Assembly: GCA_020809705.1 (NCBI GenBank)
Contig: CP085828.1
Location: forward strand, 6,200,001 to 6,264,000
Length of the DNA: 64,000 nucleotides
Direction: 5' to 3'
Source: Calonectria ilicicola
Taxonomy: Eukaryota > Ascomycota > Sordariomycetes > Hypocreales > Nectriaceae
Shown here: one piece after another, positions 23,325-33,160 of the stretch
Layout: each line of letters begins with the position of its first letter
Position numbering within the stretch: the first letter of the stretch is position 1
Translations under genes and position numbers: made by a program
The notes under the pieces: generated by a model
What the model saw: only the letters and a program-made list of their open reading frames with translations
Told to the model about the DNA's origin: nothing
Database searches by the model: none

Positions 23325-25137
23325 CTACTCATCACCCGACTGTCGCAGGCAATTCTCCAACTTATCATCGTCTCTCGCGGTAAGTGCAATCTTGAAGTTT
23401 GACGGAATCGCGTTAGATGCGGCTGGATTTTCCTTGTAATCGATGTAGTGAGTATTACAGGGCATATCTTTGCCTTCTTGCATCTTGAACGAGACAATGA
23501 GGCGCAGGAAAATAGCGTAAAGCACCCTGTTTGAGAAATTCACTGCTGTGCATTGGCGCGCACCGGCACCAAAGGCGAAGTGGTATGGAGGGGGAACTTT
23601 TTGAGGATTCTCGACCCATCTTCCTGGGTCGAACTTGTCCGCATCTGGACCATAGGTTTCTTTGTCTACTCTGTTTGTTAGCAGAGTTAAAATGTCATAA
23701 AGGGTGCGAAAACCGACCGAAGTTGACAGCCTGATTATTTATGTAGATTAAAACGCCCTTTGGAATCTTGGCGCCTTGATACTCAAAGTCTTTGTAGACT
23801 TGGCGGGCGGGGAGGACTTTGTGAGGTGGGTAGAATCGCAGCGCTTCCTTTACCAAGCCCATAATGTAGGGACACTTTTCCTCGGTTATGCAGAGACTGA
23901 AAGCTTCTTCGGGTGTTTCATAAACGCTCATGATAGACTCGTATGCTTTATTTTGGATCTCTTGGCCCTCTTTTGAGGAGAGCATGCCGACTGTGATAAT
24001 GGCAGTTGAGAAAATTGTCTCAAAGCCACCAGACATTAAACCACCCAAAATAGTTTTCACATCAACTAGTTCATGTTAGTAATGTTCAGACGAAATTTAA
24101 TACAAATGACTTGGGGTTCATACGTTGTGTAAGCCCTTCTTTGCTATCCTCCAGGAGTAGCTCAGCGACACACTTCTTGCCCGCGGGTCGCACTTTATCC
24201 ATATCACTGCGAACATTATCCAGCATCGTGGCTAGCCACTTGTCACGGCGCGTACGAACTTCCATGGCGGTAGCTGTACGATCACCTTTACCAAAATATC
24301 TGAGATGAGGGATGAAATCCTGCGCATTGGAATTTGTTGACCGGAAGCTGCATCAAGTTACTAGTTGGCACTTGGGAAGGTATTTCGGGCATGGAATTAC
24401 CTGGCAATAGTTTGGGCGTCTTGCAGAATTTGCAAGAGCATCGGGTCATCTATTGATGTAAACCGAGTTCCATAGCAAAACATCATGACAATGTTGAGAG
24501 CGAGTCGCTTGAGGTAGATATGAGGACTTATGTCAGAAGTCCCCCTGTTGCTATCATGATAAAGACCTGATATTACTGCACTTGTCTCCACATCTAGCAT
24601 ATTTCGCATCTTCTGTATTGAGGGTCCTGTTGTGAACGAGCCAACCACGCGCCTCTGTTTTTTCGTTCTCTCATCCCATGGACTAGTTCCGATAGTTGCA
24701 GCTTATCCAGCTAAGGTTAATTTTAAATTCAAACTTTCTATCAGAGTGTTGGCCGCACCTGAAGTCTTGGAGACAATTCCATGAAATGTATAAAACCAAG
24801 GCCGGTCTATCGTTGCAGCTTGGTTCTTGACCATCCAATCCCGAGCCGCTTCAAAAGAATTGAGGATAACAGCTCGTCTCTGGCCCATTCTAATCTGGAA
24901 AACGGGCCACCCGTATTTTACCGACCATTTCTGCGCAGTTGTCGCATGATCGTTCCCAAGTTTGTAGAGATGACCCGCTAACAATTCACCACCTGGAATC
25001 TCCGGGATCCCGTCGATCTTTGGATAGTCAACGTAGAAAAACAAGAGATAAATAACCAATAATCCTAAGGATGCCGCAATAAGCGCAATCCAGGGGGCCA
25101 AACTTGTCGGCCAATTGAATAAAACGTCGAGATTCAT
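23325..25137 (-). CDS. Cytochrome P450, CYP504-like aryl-acetate hydroxylase
   Basis: Exons 24759-25137, 24401-24701, 24124-24347, 23718-24065 and 23325-23665 give 530 residues. A single N-terminal membrane anchor is followed by DYPKIDGIPEIPGG, matching the start of the CYP504 family (fungal phenylacetate and 3-hydroxyphenylacetate ring hydroxylases). I-helix SGGFETIFST, K-helix EALR, FDPGRW and the heme loop FAFGAGARQCTA (Cys about 456) are all present. The residue two after the heme Cys is Ala where Gly is usual. CYP504 enzymes open aromatic acid degradation toward homogentisate; the exact substrate here is inferred. The gene is divergent from an SDR 399 bp away, suggesting shared control. 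Confidence 0.88.
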
Positions 25138-25536
25138 GGCTGCAGTTCGTATATTCGACCTGGACAAGTTTCGTTGGTGGATGTGAGCGGAAATGGCAAT
25201 ATCCACGGAGGACAATTTTAAAGACACGATGCTCTGGATATTGATGACAAAATTGTAAACCCCAACAAGGGTCTGACATACATAGGCTTGCCCCGAAGAG
25301 TAGGTGGTGGAGGTGCCCGATCCGGCGGGTCAATGCGATCGGTGAATCGCGTGTGTTTTTGGTGGAGTGTCGGGGAATTGCGACGGACTCTGGCGCCAAT
25401 CATCTGGTTCATACTATGACAAAGACCACTGAGCGGCCTAGAAAGAAAGGGAAAAAAAGCATATCTATAGGTTTCTTTTCTTTTTTTTATTATCCTGCCC
25501 AATTTTATTGCATGTTTCAGCTTTAATATCGTCATT
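25138..25536. promoter_or_regulatory. Bidirectional promoter of P450 and SDR
   Basis: The 399-bp spacer separates two divergent start codons. It includes a GC-rich patch with nearby CCG and CGG triplets (about 25316-25331), possible half-sites for Zn2Cys6 regulators, and a T-rich run near the SDR start (about 25476-25493). The site assignment is inference. Confidence 0.4.
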
Positions 25537-26582
25537 ATGGAAAGTAATTTGCGCTTAGATCGGCTTTTCGACATCTCAGGCCGATGGGTTGCCATCACTG
25601 GTGCAGGTGAGCTTTCGACAATTTACACTATGCAGGCATACCGTGTTGATACCGTTTAGCTTCTGGTATTGGTCGAATGCTGGCACGAGGTTGCGCAGTA
25701 AACGATGCCCATACCATTCTGATAGACATCAACGAGAAAGCACTTGCTGAAACTAAAAACGAAATTGAGAAACAATGTAACACTGAAAAGGAAGCTAATA
25801 AAGTTGAAGTCATCACGTACGCTCAACAAAGTTCAGTTGCAAATAGTAGTGGCGTACTGATCGAGTCTCCAGGATTCATGGTGACCTTTCCTCCCAAGAG
25901 GGCATCAAAGCCGTCACAGAGAAGATCAAATCATTGAGAAGCTCTCTAGATGCACTCTTCCACTGCGCTGGTATCCGGTACATGAATGAAATCACCTATA
26001 CGCCGGGTGAAGGCCTCGAGAAACTGGAAGCTGCAACGTTGTCGGCTTCGTATAGGGACTGGGAACACACATTCCGCCTTAATGTGCTTGCGCCGTACTA
26101 TCTGACTGCAGGTCTAGTCAAGCTTTTAGGAGAAGCTGCTTCAAAAGGTGAAGGGCGTGGTAGCGTTGTAATGTTTAGCAGCCCGGCCAGTGTGCACAAT
26201 AACCAGTTTGTCCCCAGTTATCAGACGTCTAAAGCTGCAGTGGATCATCTCGTGAGGATCACCGCTGCAGAATTTGCAGAGTTTTACAGTAAGTCGATGC
26301 TATTTTTACATGATGCGTCCATGAATGTGACTAATTGAGTTAGTTCGTGTTAATGCTATGTCACCTGGAATCGTGCCTTCAGCCATGACTCCGGATGATG
26401 GCAAGTCAAATCTTCGTCTGGCTAATGAGACCCCAGCAAAGCGTCCAGGAAATGAAGAGGACATGGTTGGATGCGCGTTGTGGTTGATTAGCAAAGCCGG
26501 CGCATTCATGGACGGAAAGGTGATTCGCAATGAAGGAGGGCGGTTATTGATCCTTAAAGGGGTAACTTCCAATTCAGACTAA
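25537..26582 (+). CDS. Short-chain dehydrogenase/reductase
   Basis: Exons 25537-25606, 25660-25816, 25873-26288 and 26344-26582 give 293 residues. It is a classical SDR: the nucleotide-binding TGAASGIG is rebuilt across intron 1, an Asp-containing LIDIN after strand 2 favours NAD(H), FHCAG replaces NNAG, the catalytic Ser lies in MFSSPASV, and the active-site YQTSK supplies Tyr and Lys. It oxidises or reduces an alcohol/ketone. Its divergent promoter with the CYP504-like gene suggests work on the same substrate family. All four exons keep phase, with IRVNAMSPGIVPSAM after the last junction as expected for this fold. No targeting signal is seen. Confidence 0.88.
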
Positions 26583-26672
26583 CTAACATATTACATGATA
26601 TTTAATGCATGATCTATTTTTTCCCCAAGTCTAATTTAACAGATTCCGTTCAACATAACGTTAAACGATGAA

Positions 26673-28484
26673 TTATGCCCCACCTGCAGACCCAAGTTCT
26701 AGACAATCGAGGATGGTTCTCCAAACACTCAGATAACTACGTCCGCCACTCCAATGAGGGGCAAACATGGTTAAAATTTCTGTGCATTTCATCAAGTCTC
26801 TGAAGTAAGCTTGAGGGTTTATCCAGCGCTTCAATATCCCCGTTGCTAGCGAACATCCAGAACTGAAGACTCGGGAACAGGCTATGACGGGTGGGATGAA
26901 GCCGTCCGTCGAAGTGGCATTGCAGTGCACCATAGTGATCAATCCAGATGCTGCGTCGATCACTTTGGATCTCAAGGTTTCCATGCCTTTTGCAGTTGGC
27001 TCATCTGGTTCCTGGAAACAGAAAAGACATTGTTTATGTTTGACGCATACAGGTAGGTATAACAACCATGCTTCTTTAATGACCACATGCTGACTATCGA
27101 GACTGTCAAGCAAATCCATCAATGTGGCGACTTCTCCAACAAATGGGCATGATTGGCTTTCATAGACTCGACTAGCCCCGTATATCTGGTCGGAAATCTG
27201 TATGTACAAGTCAAGCATGGGCTCTGTTTCTGGCTGCGATGGTAACTTAAAACCACTGAGCATATTCGGGCGATTAAAAATTGTTTGCAGGGATCTGGAA
27301 GCCTTTAGCTGGAGTGGTGGTTGAACTAAAGTATGAGCCTACCCTTCGATGGCTTTCAATACTGACATCAGATGAACTTCATTAGGCCCGCATATACCTG
27401 CATTGCTTCCTGGACTGTCGCCATTTCCGGGTTCGTAGGTCTCGGGAACTTGGTGCCAGCCCAGCTGGAGGCAGGTTCTTGCGGCCAAATCAAGCAATTC
27501 CCAAATAATGCCTCTAGCGGGGTCGGCTAACTCGTAAATAAGAAGGAGCAGAATAGATGCTAAAGTATCGCCATCTCCTGAATTTATTATTGGATTAATT
27601 AGTTCGTTGGCCCATTCGCGACAAATTTGAGCAATGTGCTTCCAATCTGGGCTTTTATATGCTTCTCGAGCAGCAGCAATGGCGCATGCCATCAGCAGTT
27701 TAAATTTTTGTGGGCCGGGAAGTTTCTTGAAGCCTGTGCCGTCATTGTTCAAAAGTTCTGGCACGGGTATATCGTATTTTGGTCTGATGCAACGCTCATA
27801 ACGCCCAAGAAGAAATCTCACCATGCTTGGAACGAGATGCGGCTTGTCTGCGTATGTAACAACTGGTTTTAAAGGATACTCGTCTTCAAGCATTTCTGTT
27901 CCAGCATCGACTGTGATTTGAGATAAGGGGAATGCTTCAAAGACTACTTGAGTCATTCGAGATGGAACTGACAAGTCCAGATGTAAATCCGAACCAGGTC
28001 TGGCTGGCATTAGGATGTGCAAAGGCCGATGTGACGAAGTCGATGAAGGTGATCCCAAAGATCCGTTGGGGGAGAGATCGCTACAAGGCTACTTAGTCTG
28101 GAGAACAGGGCAAATAAAGTTAGAATGGAAGCGTGAGATCATACAGTTTTGGGGTTTCTGGCTGATGCAAAGCCAATTGAGCCGTTAAAGCATCGATCCG
28201 TTCGTTTAAAGATTGAATGTAGCTACGAGACATGTGAGAATCCTACGTAGTCATGGAAATTAATATTCTCAACTTGCAAACCTTCTAGGGATATCCTCTT
28301 GTAAGGCATCATCTCGAAAAGTGCACTCCAAGTCATTCTTGGCACAGTTGGCACACGCCGGAAGGCAAGAGTCACACTAAAACTCGCTTATCAACTTCCC
28401 TGGGCCTTGAATGATAGGTAGAGTTTTGCCGCCGGAACATACCTTTATCCTTCGACTTCGGCATCGAGTACATGTTTGAAGCAT
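26673..28484 (-). CDS. Zn2Cys6 transcription factor (A)
   Basis: Exons 28443-28484, 28282-28376, 28145-28222, 27343-28080 and 26673-27294 give about 524 residues. The binuclear zinc cluster is at the N-terminus, CTRCRSRRIKC then ACANCAKNDLEC, with the fungal C-x2-C-x6-C-x6-C-x2-C-x6-C spacing and one extra Cys in the middle loop. A heptad linker (SYIQSLNERIDALTAQL), usual for dimerisation, follows. The rest resembles the fungal-specific regulatory domain. A 39-nt in-frame segment (27012-27050) begins GTATGC and ends CAG and may be a very short intron. The ATG four codons before the first Cys was chosen; an upstream start cannot be excluded. It is a nuclear regulator, probably of the adjacent enzyme genes. 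Confidence 0.8.
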
Positions 28485-28774
28485 GGGGGTGTAGTGGGCG
28501 TGGCAGACACGCCGTTCTGGATGAATAATCACAACGCAGCGCGAATGGGAGATGGGGATGCCAATCGCAATCATGTCGTTGGTAGCCGCTTCAAGAGGAG
28601 TGGGGCACGTGATCACCTCTCTTATCTTTCAGCCGGGTATAATATCCGGGGTATGGGGCACAGTGCAGGCGAACAGCAACCCTCCTCTTTTGTTGCTTTA
28701 CGGTGAAGATCAAGTCTAAGCGAACTACTAAGGCTCAATCAATCGCTTGGCAACCCTGAATTATTTTGGGCAGA
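28485..28774. promoter_or_regulatory. Shared promoter of two divergent Zn2Cys6 regulators
   Basis: Only 290 bp separates the two start codons. The spacer holds an E-box palindrome CACGTG (28606-28611) and a CGG-N9-CCG inverted site (28634-28648). Both regulators, or one of them, could act here. Confidence 0.55.
28634..28648. promoter_or_regulatory. Candidate Zn2Cys6 binding site, CGG-N9-CCG
   Basis: The 15-mer CGGGTATAATATCCG is an inverted pair of CGG triplets with a 9-bp, nearly self-complementary spacer. Dimeric Gal4-type proteins bind inverted CGG triplets with spacers set by their linker. The position midway between two such regulator genes suggests auto- or cross-regulation, which is inference. 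Confidence 0.45.
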
Positions 28775-31012
28775 ATGCAAAAATCTCATCGTCGTTCAAC
28801 GAAGGTGTGCACTCGGTGCCGACAACGAAAAACCAAGGTACTAAGGCCTCATCACCCTGCCATTGCTCTTATCAACTCAAGTTGAGAGCTTCATGCTAAT
28901 TGAAACAACAATGAAGTGTGATTTTAAGTTTCCGCAATGCACACCATGCACACGTGCGAACGCGACTTGTCTTGGATTCGATCCTGCAACGAGGCAAGCT
29001 GTTCCTAGGAGGTATGGCTCACCACTCAACCTAGTAGTCGTCCAATGGCGTAATTTGATGACTGACATGACGTCCAGCCTAGTAAAATCTCTAGAAGCTC
29101 GTGTTGCGCAGCTAGAAACTCAACTGGCCGCCTTCCAATCAAGCCCTCAAAATTTGCCACACTCCATGGCTTCCAAGATTGCTCAAGCCACGATGGGTGT
29201 TGGAGTCCCTAATTCCAGTTCGTATCTTCAATCAAAAGTTTCATCATCGCTGTTCTTTCGCCACTCTTGCCCTCCATTGGCTCTCTCTCCTGTTCCCAGA
29301 GAACGAAGCGGGGACATTTCTGAGCTTGATAAAACATCATCTCGTGAGAGACCACGCAAGCGACAAAAGATCCATACAAGCAACCCCATTAATCTCGACA
29401 GCGTGCCGTATTCGGCTCTTGAGCGCATGGTTAGAAATTACGCAGATACTCACTTGCCTCAATATCCGATTATTAGTACATCCATGCTGGATAACATTGT
29501 TGAACGGCTGCATCAGGGCAATCTCAAAGATACCGATCTACTCGCCGATCATAAAATATCTGGCTCTTCAACCTTAAATAATTTCGAACTCTTCGTCATT
29601 TACATCGCATTGGCCATGTCGGCCAGCACACTGACCTGGAAAGCCGAGAACCAAGCACGGGCTGCCTCTGAATCCTTTTACAAGTCTGCGGTTAAACACC
29701 TCCAGGCACTAGAGGACAATAGCGAGATAAAAGCACTGCAGATATCGCTATTGTTAGCACATTATGCTCACATGTGCCCAGAAAACGTAGATAATTGGAC
29801 ATGTATTGCAAATGCCGTGAGGATTGTCCTAAGTCTCGGTCTTTACCGTGAATGCCCGGAGGGCTTGGATCCTGAACAGGCAAAAGAACGGTCTAGGCTT
29901 TTTTGGGTTACTTATGGCATGGAAAGATCTTTGTGCACTAACCTGCGCCTCCCACTATCGTTTCCGGAAGAATTAATTACTACAAAGGTACCGGTTCTCT
30001 GCAGTGGTTTTTCGTACATGACTAACGTCATACATACTCTTAGTTCGAAGATTACTATCCCGATGTTATCAACCTGGTGTCTACTAACGATGACTTGAAA
30101 AGAAAATCATCAGCCAATCATATATATCGCTATCGCATCCTCGAGACTGAGGTGCATCGCGTACTTTATCTTGAAGAAGAGCTCCACAAGTTTCCTGGTG
30201 GGTCTCTGGAGGGTTGGATCCAAGACATCACCGGTCGACTGGAAATTTGGTATAAAGAAGCTCAATCTTACAAGCCGTACAATATGCTGGAGTTTAAGCG
30301 AGTACAATTTTACCATCTCAAGGCTCGTATACATCGACCGACACCACGGCAGAAAACAACAACTCCTAAGGATTGGGGTTTCGTATTGAAGTCGTCCAGG
30401 GCAAGGATTTCAGATCTACTATTCAGTGTGAACTAACGCTAACGCGGATGATAGAAATTAATTGACGATTATCTTGGCCAAGATCGCCGTCGTAGACTTT
30501 TCTATCCCTGGCATGGAGTTCATATTTTGTTCGAAACCGCCCTGATAGCATTGGACGCGACATGGTCTTGCAGAGATTATCAACCCCTTAAGGCTGAAGC
30601 TACACAAATGTTGCAAACTTGGATTCCACAATGTTTCCAGCTTCTCGATACTATCGGAAAGCGATGGAATGAAGCGACTGAATGCGTCAACAAGCTTAGC
30701 CCGCTAGTTGAGAAGGTAACCTCTGCCTTCTTGACTATGGATAGCATGCCCGCCCAAGATGCATCTATAGCAGAGGAGATTAAATCTCTACTATTTTCGG
30801 AACATTCTCTGAAATGGAACTTGGGAGCTGGAGTTAACGACTTTAACCCGGAGAACGGCACTCATTTTTTAAATGAAATGTTGGCTGAGGATATGGAATT
30901 TCTTCAGTGGGCTCCAGACTGGGGCATAATTCCACAAGAGCTATCCCTAGACAATGAATTGGGTGAAGGCTTTGGAATCGATGCAGGGCCGACAGAATAT
31001 TACATTGAATGA
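28775..31012 (+). CDS. Zn2Cys6 transcription factor (B)
   Basis: Exons 28775-28837, 28917-29011, 29078-29987, 30044-30400 and 30455-31012 give 660 residues. The zinc cluster has Cys12, Cys15, Cys22, Cys29, Cys32 and Cys39, split by intron 1, then the linker SLVKSLEARVAQLETQL. The central part carries the fungal-specific regulatory domain (SLGLYREC, ERSRLFWVTYGMERSL, LFYPWHGVHILFETAL). Intron 4 (30401-30454) seems to be GC-AG: AGG|GCAAGG to GATAG|AAA, 54 nt, with CTAAC branch sites. This is the only join giving normal spacing between RPTPR and FYPWH. It shares architecture with regulator A and is transcribed away from it. Confidence 0.85.
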
Positions 31013-31178
31013 TGTCAACTTGATAAGGTTGTTAGATGTGTGGTACAGACCGATCCTTGTAACGAAGGGAAAAAATACCTTTCAATACAGTATTAATGGC
31101 AAACACTCTTGTGACAATTTGGCGGTGAACGTGCAACGTTTAAAAATGCCAGGGCATGAGGTCTCATAGCAAACACAA

Positions 31179-31260
31179 GGCGTGGTGGCAGAGTGGTCTA
31201 ATGCGTATGACTAGAAATCATATCTCTTCGGAGGCGTCTGTTCAAATCAGGCCCACGTCG
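31179..31260 (+). tRNA. tRNA-Ser (anticodon AGA)
   Basis: The 82-nt sequence folds as a type II tRNA. The acceptor stem GGCGTGG pairs with CCACGTC (one G-U), the D-arm is GCA...TGC, and the anticodon stem TATGA/TCATA encloses CTAGAAA, giving anticodon AGA for UCU codons. A long variable arm and a T-arm GTCTG-TTCAAAT-CAGGC follow. There is no intron. A T-run (TTTCTTTTT) ends it, as expected for RNA polymerase III. The B-box departs from the GGTTCGANTCC consensus at about three positions, so the gene may be weakly expressed or decaying. Confidence 0.8.
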
Positions 31261-31693
31261 TTGCTACTTTCTTTTTAGCGGATTGTTTTTTGTTCAGAAA
31301 AATCATGGCCAAGCAATGTTTTGTCTGGCGTGTTTGTGGCTCTGGAGCTTCTTGGAGAAATCCTGGTTGAGCCGTTATTTTTTCTACCGCGACCAAAATT
31401 TCCCACCGCAATAGCCCCTTTCTCCACACTACAAGCATGTGATTCGTAGAGTCTGGCTCCGCCCTCCGCATACGCGAACTGGTATTGCGAAGCCAATAAA
31501 TCTATATTTTATTTAACATATACAAAGTCTATCATTTGAGAAAAATATCTAAAAACCAACTATTTCATGTGTGGTTGCTTGGGATTCCGCACTAGTCTTG
31601 GGTAGAGAATAGGTTGCAGCATTTTGAAATGGGCCACATTCTTATTTCCATGAACCGAAGTTCACACCAATTTCAGCGGGTAGGTCAGTCCAT
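31261..31693. other. Intergenic region after tRNA
   Basis: The spacer between the tRNA and the 3' end of the FAD-oxidase gene contains the pol III terminator right after the tRNA, and nothing else recognisable. Confidence 0.5.
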
Positions 31694-33160
31694 TTAGGCT
31701 CCAACAGCCTTGCGGCAGCGCTCGATGCCAAGGTGGTTAACGACAAATGGGTTGGCGAACTGGCAGTTGGGGTCCATCTTCTCTTGGATGTCCAGCCACT
31801 TTTGGACCTGAGGATAGATGGTGGGGGCGTAAGTGCCATTGAACCAGCCACCCTTGTTCCAGTGTGGGCGCAGGTTGTATTGAGTACCGAATTCGGGAAT
31901 AAACTCTGCCACGAGGCTCTGGTAAAAGTATTGAGTCTCAAAATCGTTGTAGCTCGGAATCCAAGTGGTCTCAAAGGCTGCAAACACACCACTGTAAGAG
32001 TTGTTCTTGTCGAGGTCGAGATAGTCCGTGTTTGCGGGAGAGAGCCAGGCATCGTCACCTTTGACGAAGCGAACCTCGTAAGAAACCACAGAGTTAGGGT
32101 AACCTTCCATGCGGGGAACCTGAGCCTGCTGGAAGTTGGTGAAATCGATACCGCCCTGGACCAAGTGTTCAACGGGCATGAAGTGCTCATACTGAGACAA
32201 AAAGGTACGCGAGCAGACACCAGATGGAGGGACAGCGATAGCATAGTTCGCATAATCGTAGCATACGAAGTTGCGGCTGCAGTCACCGCAGCCGTTTGAA
32301 CAATAATCCGTGCAGTTGTTAACACCTTTGACAGAGGTCTCTTCCCAGTACGCAAGGGACAGAGTATCAGCTTGGGTCCAGTTTCCGGTGGTTGAATCGT
32401 AGCTGAAGGTAGGCCCATTAACGTTGACGCGATCGTATTTCTCATAGTAGCCCTGGATGTCCGAATAGAGCTGAGTAAAGTTAGAGCTTGCTGGAACAAT
32501 CTCGATGGTGCGCTTTAGGTAAGACAGAGGCTCAGCTTGTACGGTCACCTCTGTGATCAAACCCAGAGCTCCAAGCGAAATTTTGTAAGCCTTGAGCTGC
32601 TCCGGATTGTTGTTCTGATCGATGACGTGAATCTTTCCTGCCGAGTCCATCACCTTTACGCCAACTATATGGGAAGCCATGTTGCCCAAGCTTTTTCCAG
32701 TGCCATGAGAGCCTGGAGTGGCAGCGCCGATGAAGTTTTGCACTCGCTCGCTGGGGGTGTTGTGAAGCTGTAGGCCATGAGCAGTGAGCTCCGGAACCAA
32801 GTCCACCATATCCCAACCTCCACCAAACGTGACAGTGTTGTTTTTGCCGACCGAAAAGCTCTGAAGGTTAGTGAGGCTGATGATGTAAGAGTCTCGATCG
32901 GTGGTGTTAGTATTGACACAAGTCGTTAGGTTTCCCATTCCATGTCCATTTCCAACCACCTTTAGCATACTCTTGCTCTCACGCTTGCTCTTGACGAATG
33001 CCGCAAGATCAGCTTCATCCTTCGGGGCAAAATAGCCTGTAGATTCGCAACTGATGTCGAACTGCCAGTTGAACCAGCTGTGTGCTGAGACACTGAGCGC
33101 GTTACTGACCAGTAACAGACTGAGTGCACTGCGGAGTGAGAATGGTGCTGAGGGGCCCAT
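31694..33160 (-). CDS. Secreted FAD-linked oxidase, aldonolactone/alditol oxidase type
   Basis: Single-exon gene of 488 residues. A signal peptide (residues 1 to about 26, ending SVSAHS) implies secretion, supported by several N-x-S/T sites and a Cys-rich loop (NNCTDYCSNGCGDC). The first half is a VAO/PCMH-type FAD domain: VVGNGHGMGN, in which the His matches the flavin-linking His of aldonolactone and alditol oxidases, and ATPGSHGTGKSLGN. The second half matches the D-arabinono-1,4-lactone oxidase domain, with the active-site RPHWNKGGW. These enzymes oxidise sugar lactones or polyols with O2 and release H2O2. Being extracellular, it is probably not the mitochondrial erythroascorbate enzyme. 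Confidence 0.85.
   Translation of the reverse strand: MGPSAPFSLRSALSLLLVSNALSVSAHSWFNWQFDISCESTGYFAPKDEADLAAFVKSKRESKSMLKVVGNGHGMGNLTTCVNTNTTDRDSYIISLTNLQSFSVGKNNTVTFGGGWDMVDLVPELTAHGLQLHNTPSERVQNFIGAATPGSHGTGKSLGNMASHIVGVKVMDSAGKIHVIDQNNNPEQLKAYKISLGALGLITEVTVQAEPLSYLKRTIEIVPASSNFTQLYSDIQGYYEKYDRVNVNGPTFSYDSTTGNWTQADTLSLAYWEETSVKGVNNCTDYCSNGCGDCSRNFVCYDYANYAIAVPPSGVCSRTFLSQYEHFMPVEHLVQGGIDFTNFQQAQVPRMEGYPNSVVSYEVRFVKGDDAWLSPANTDYLDLDKNNSYSGVFAAFETTWIPSYNDFETQYFYQSLVAEFIPEFGTQYNLRPHWNKGGWFNGTYAPTIYPQVQKWLDIQEKMDPNCQFANPFVVNHLGIERCRKAVGA

Noticed and set aside
26673..31012. Reading the two Zn2Cys6 regulators as one gene or as pseudogenes because of broken frames
   Set aside because: Each resolves into five exons with exact phase and a complete six-Cys cluster, on opposite strands.
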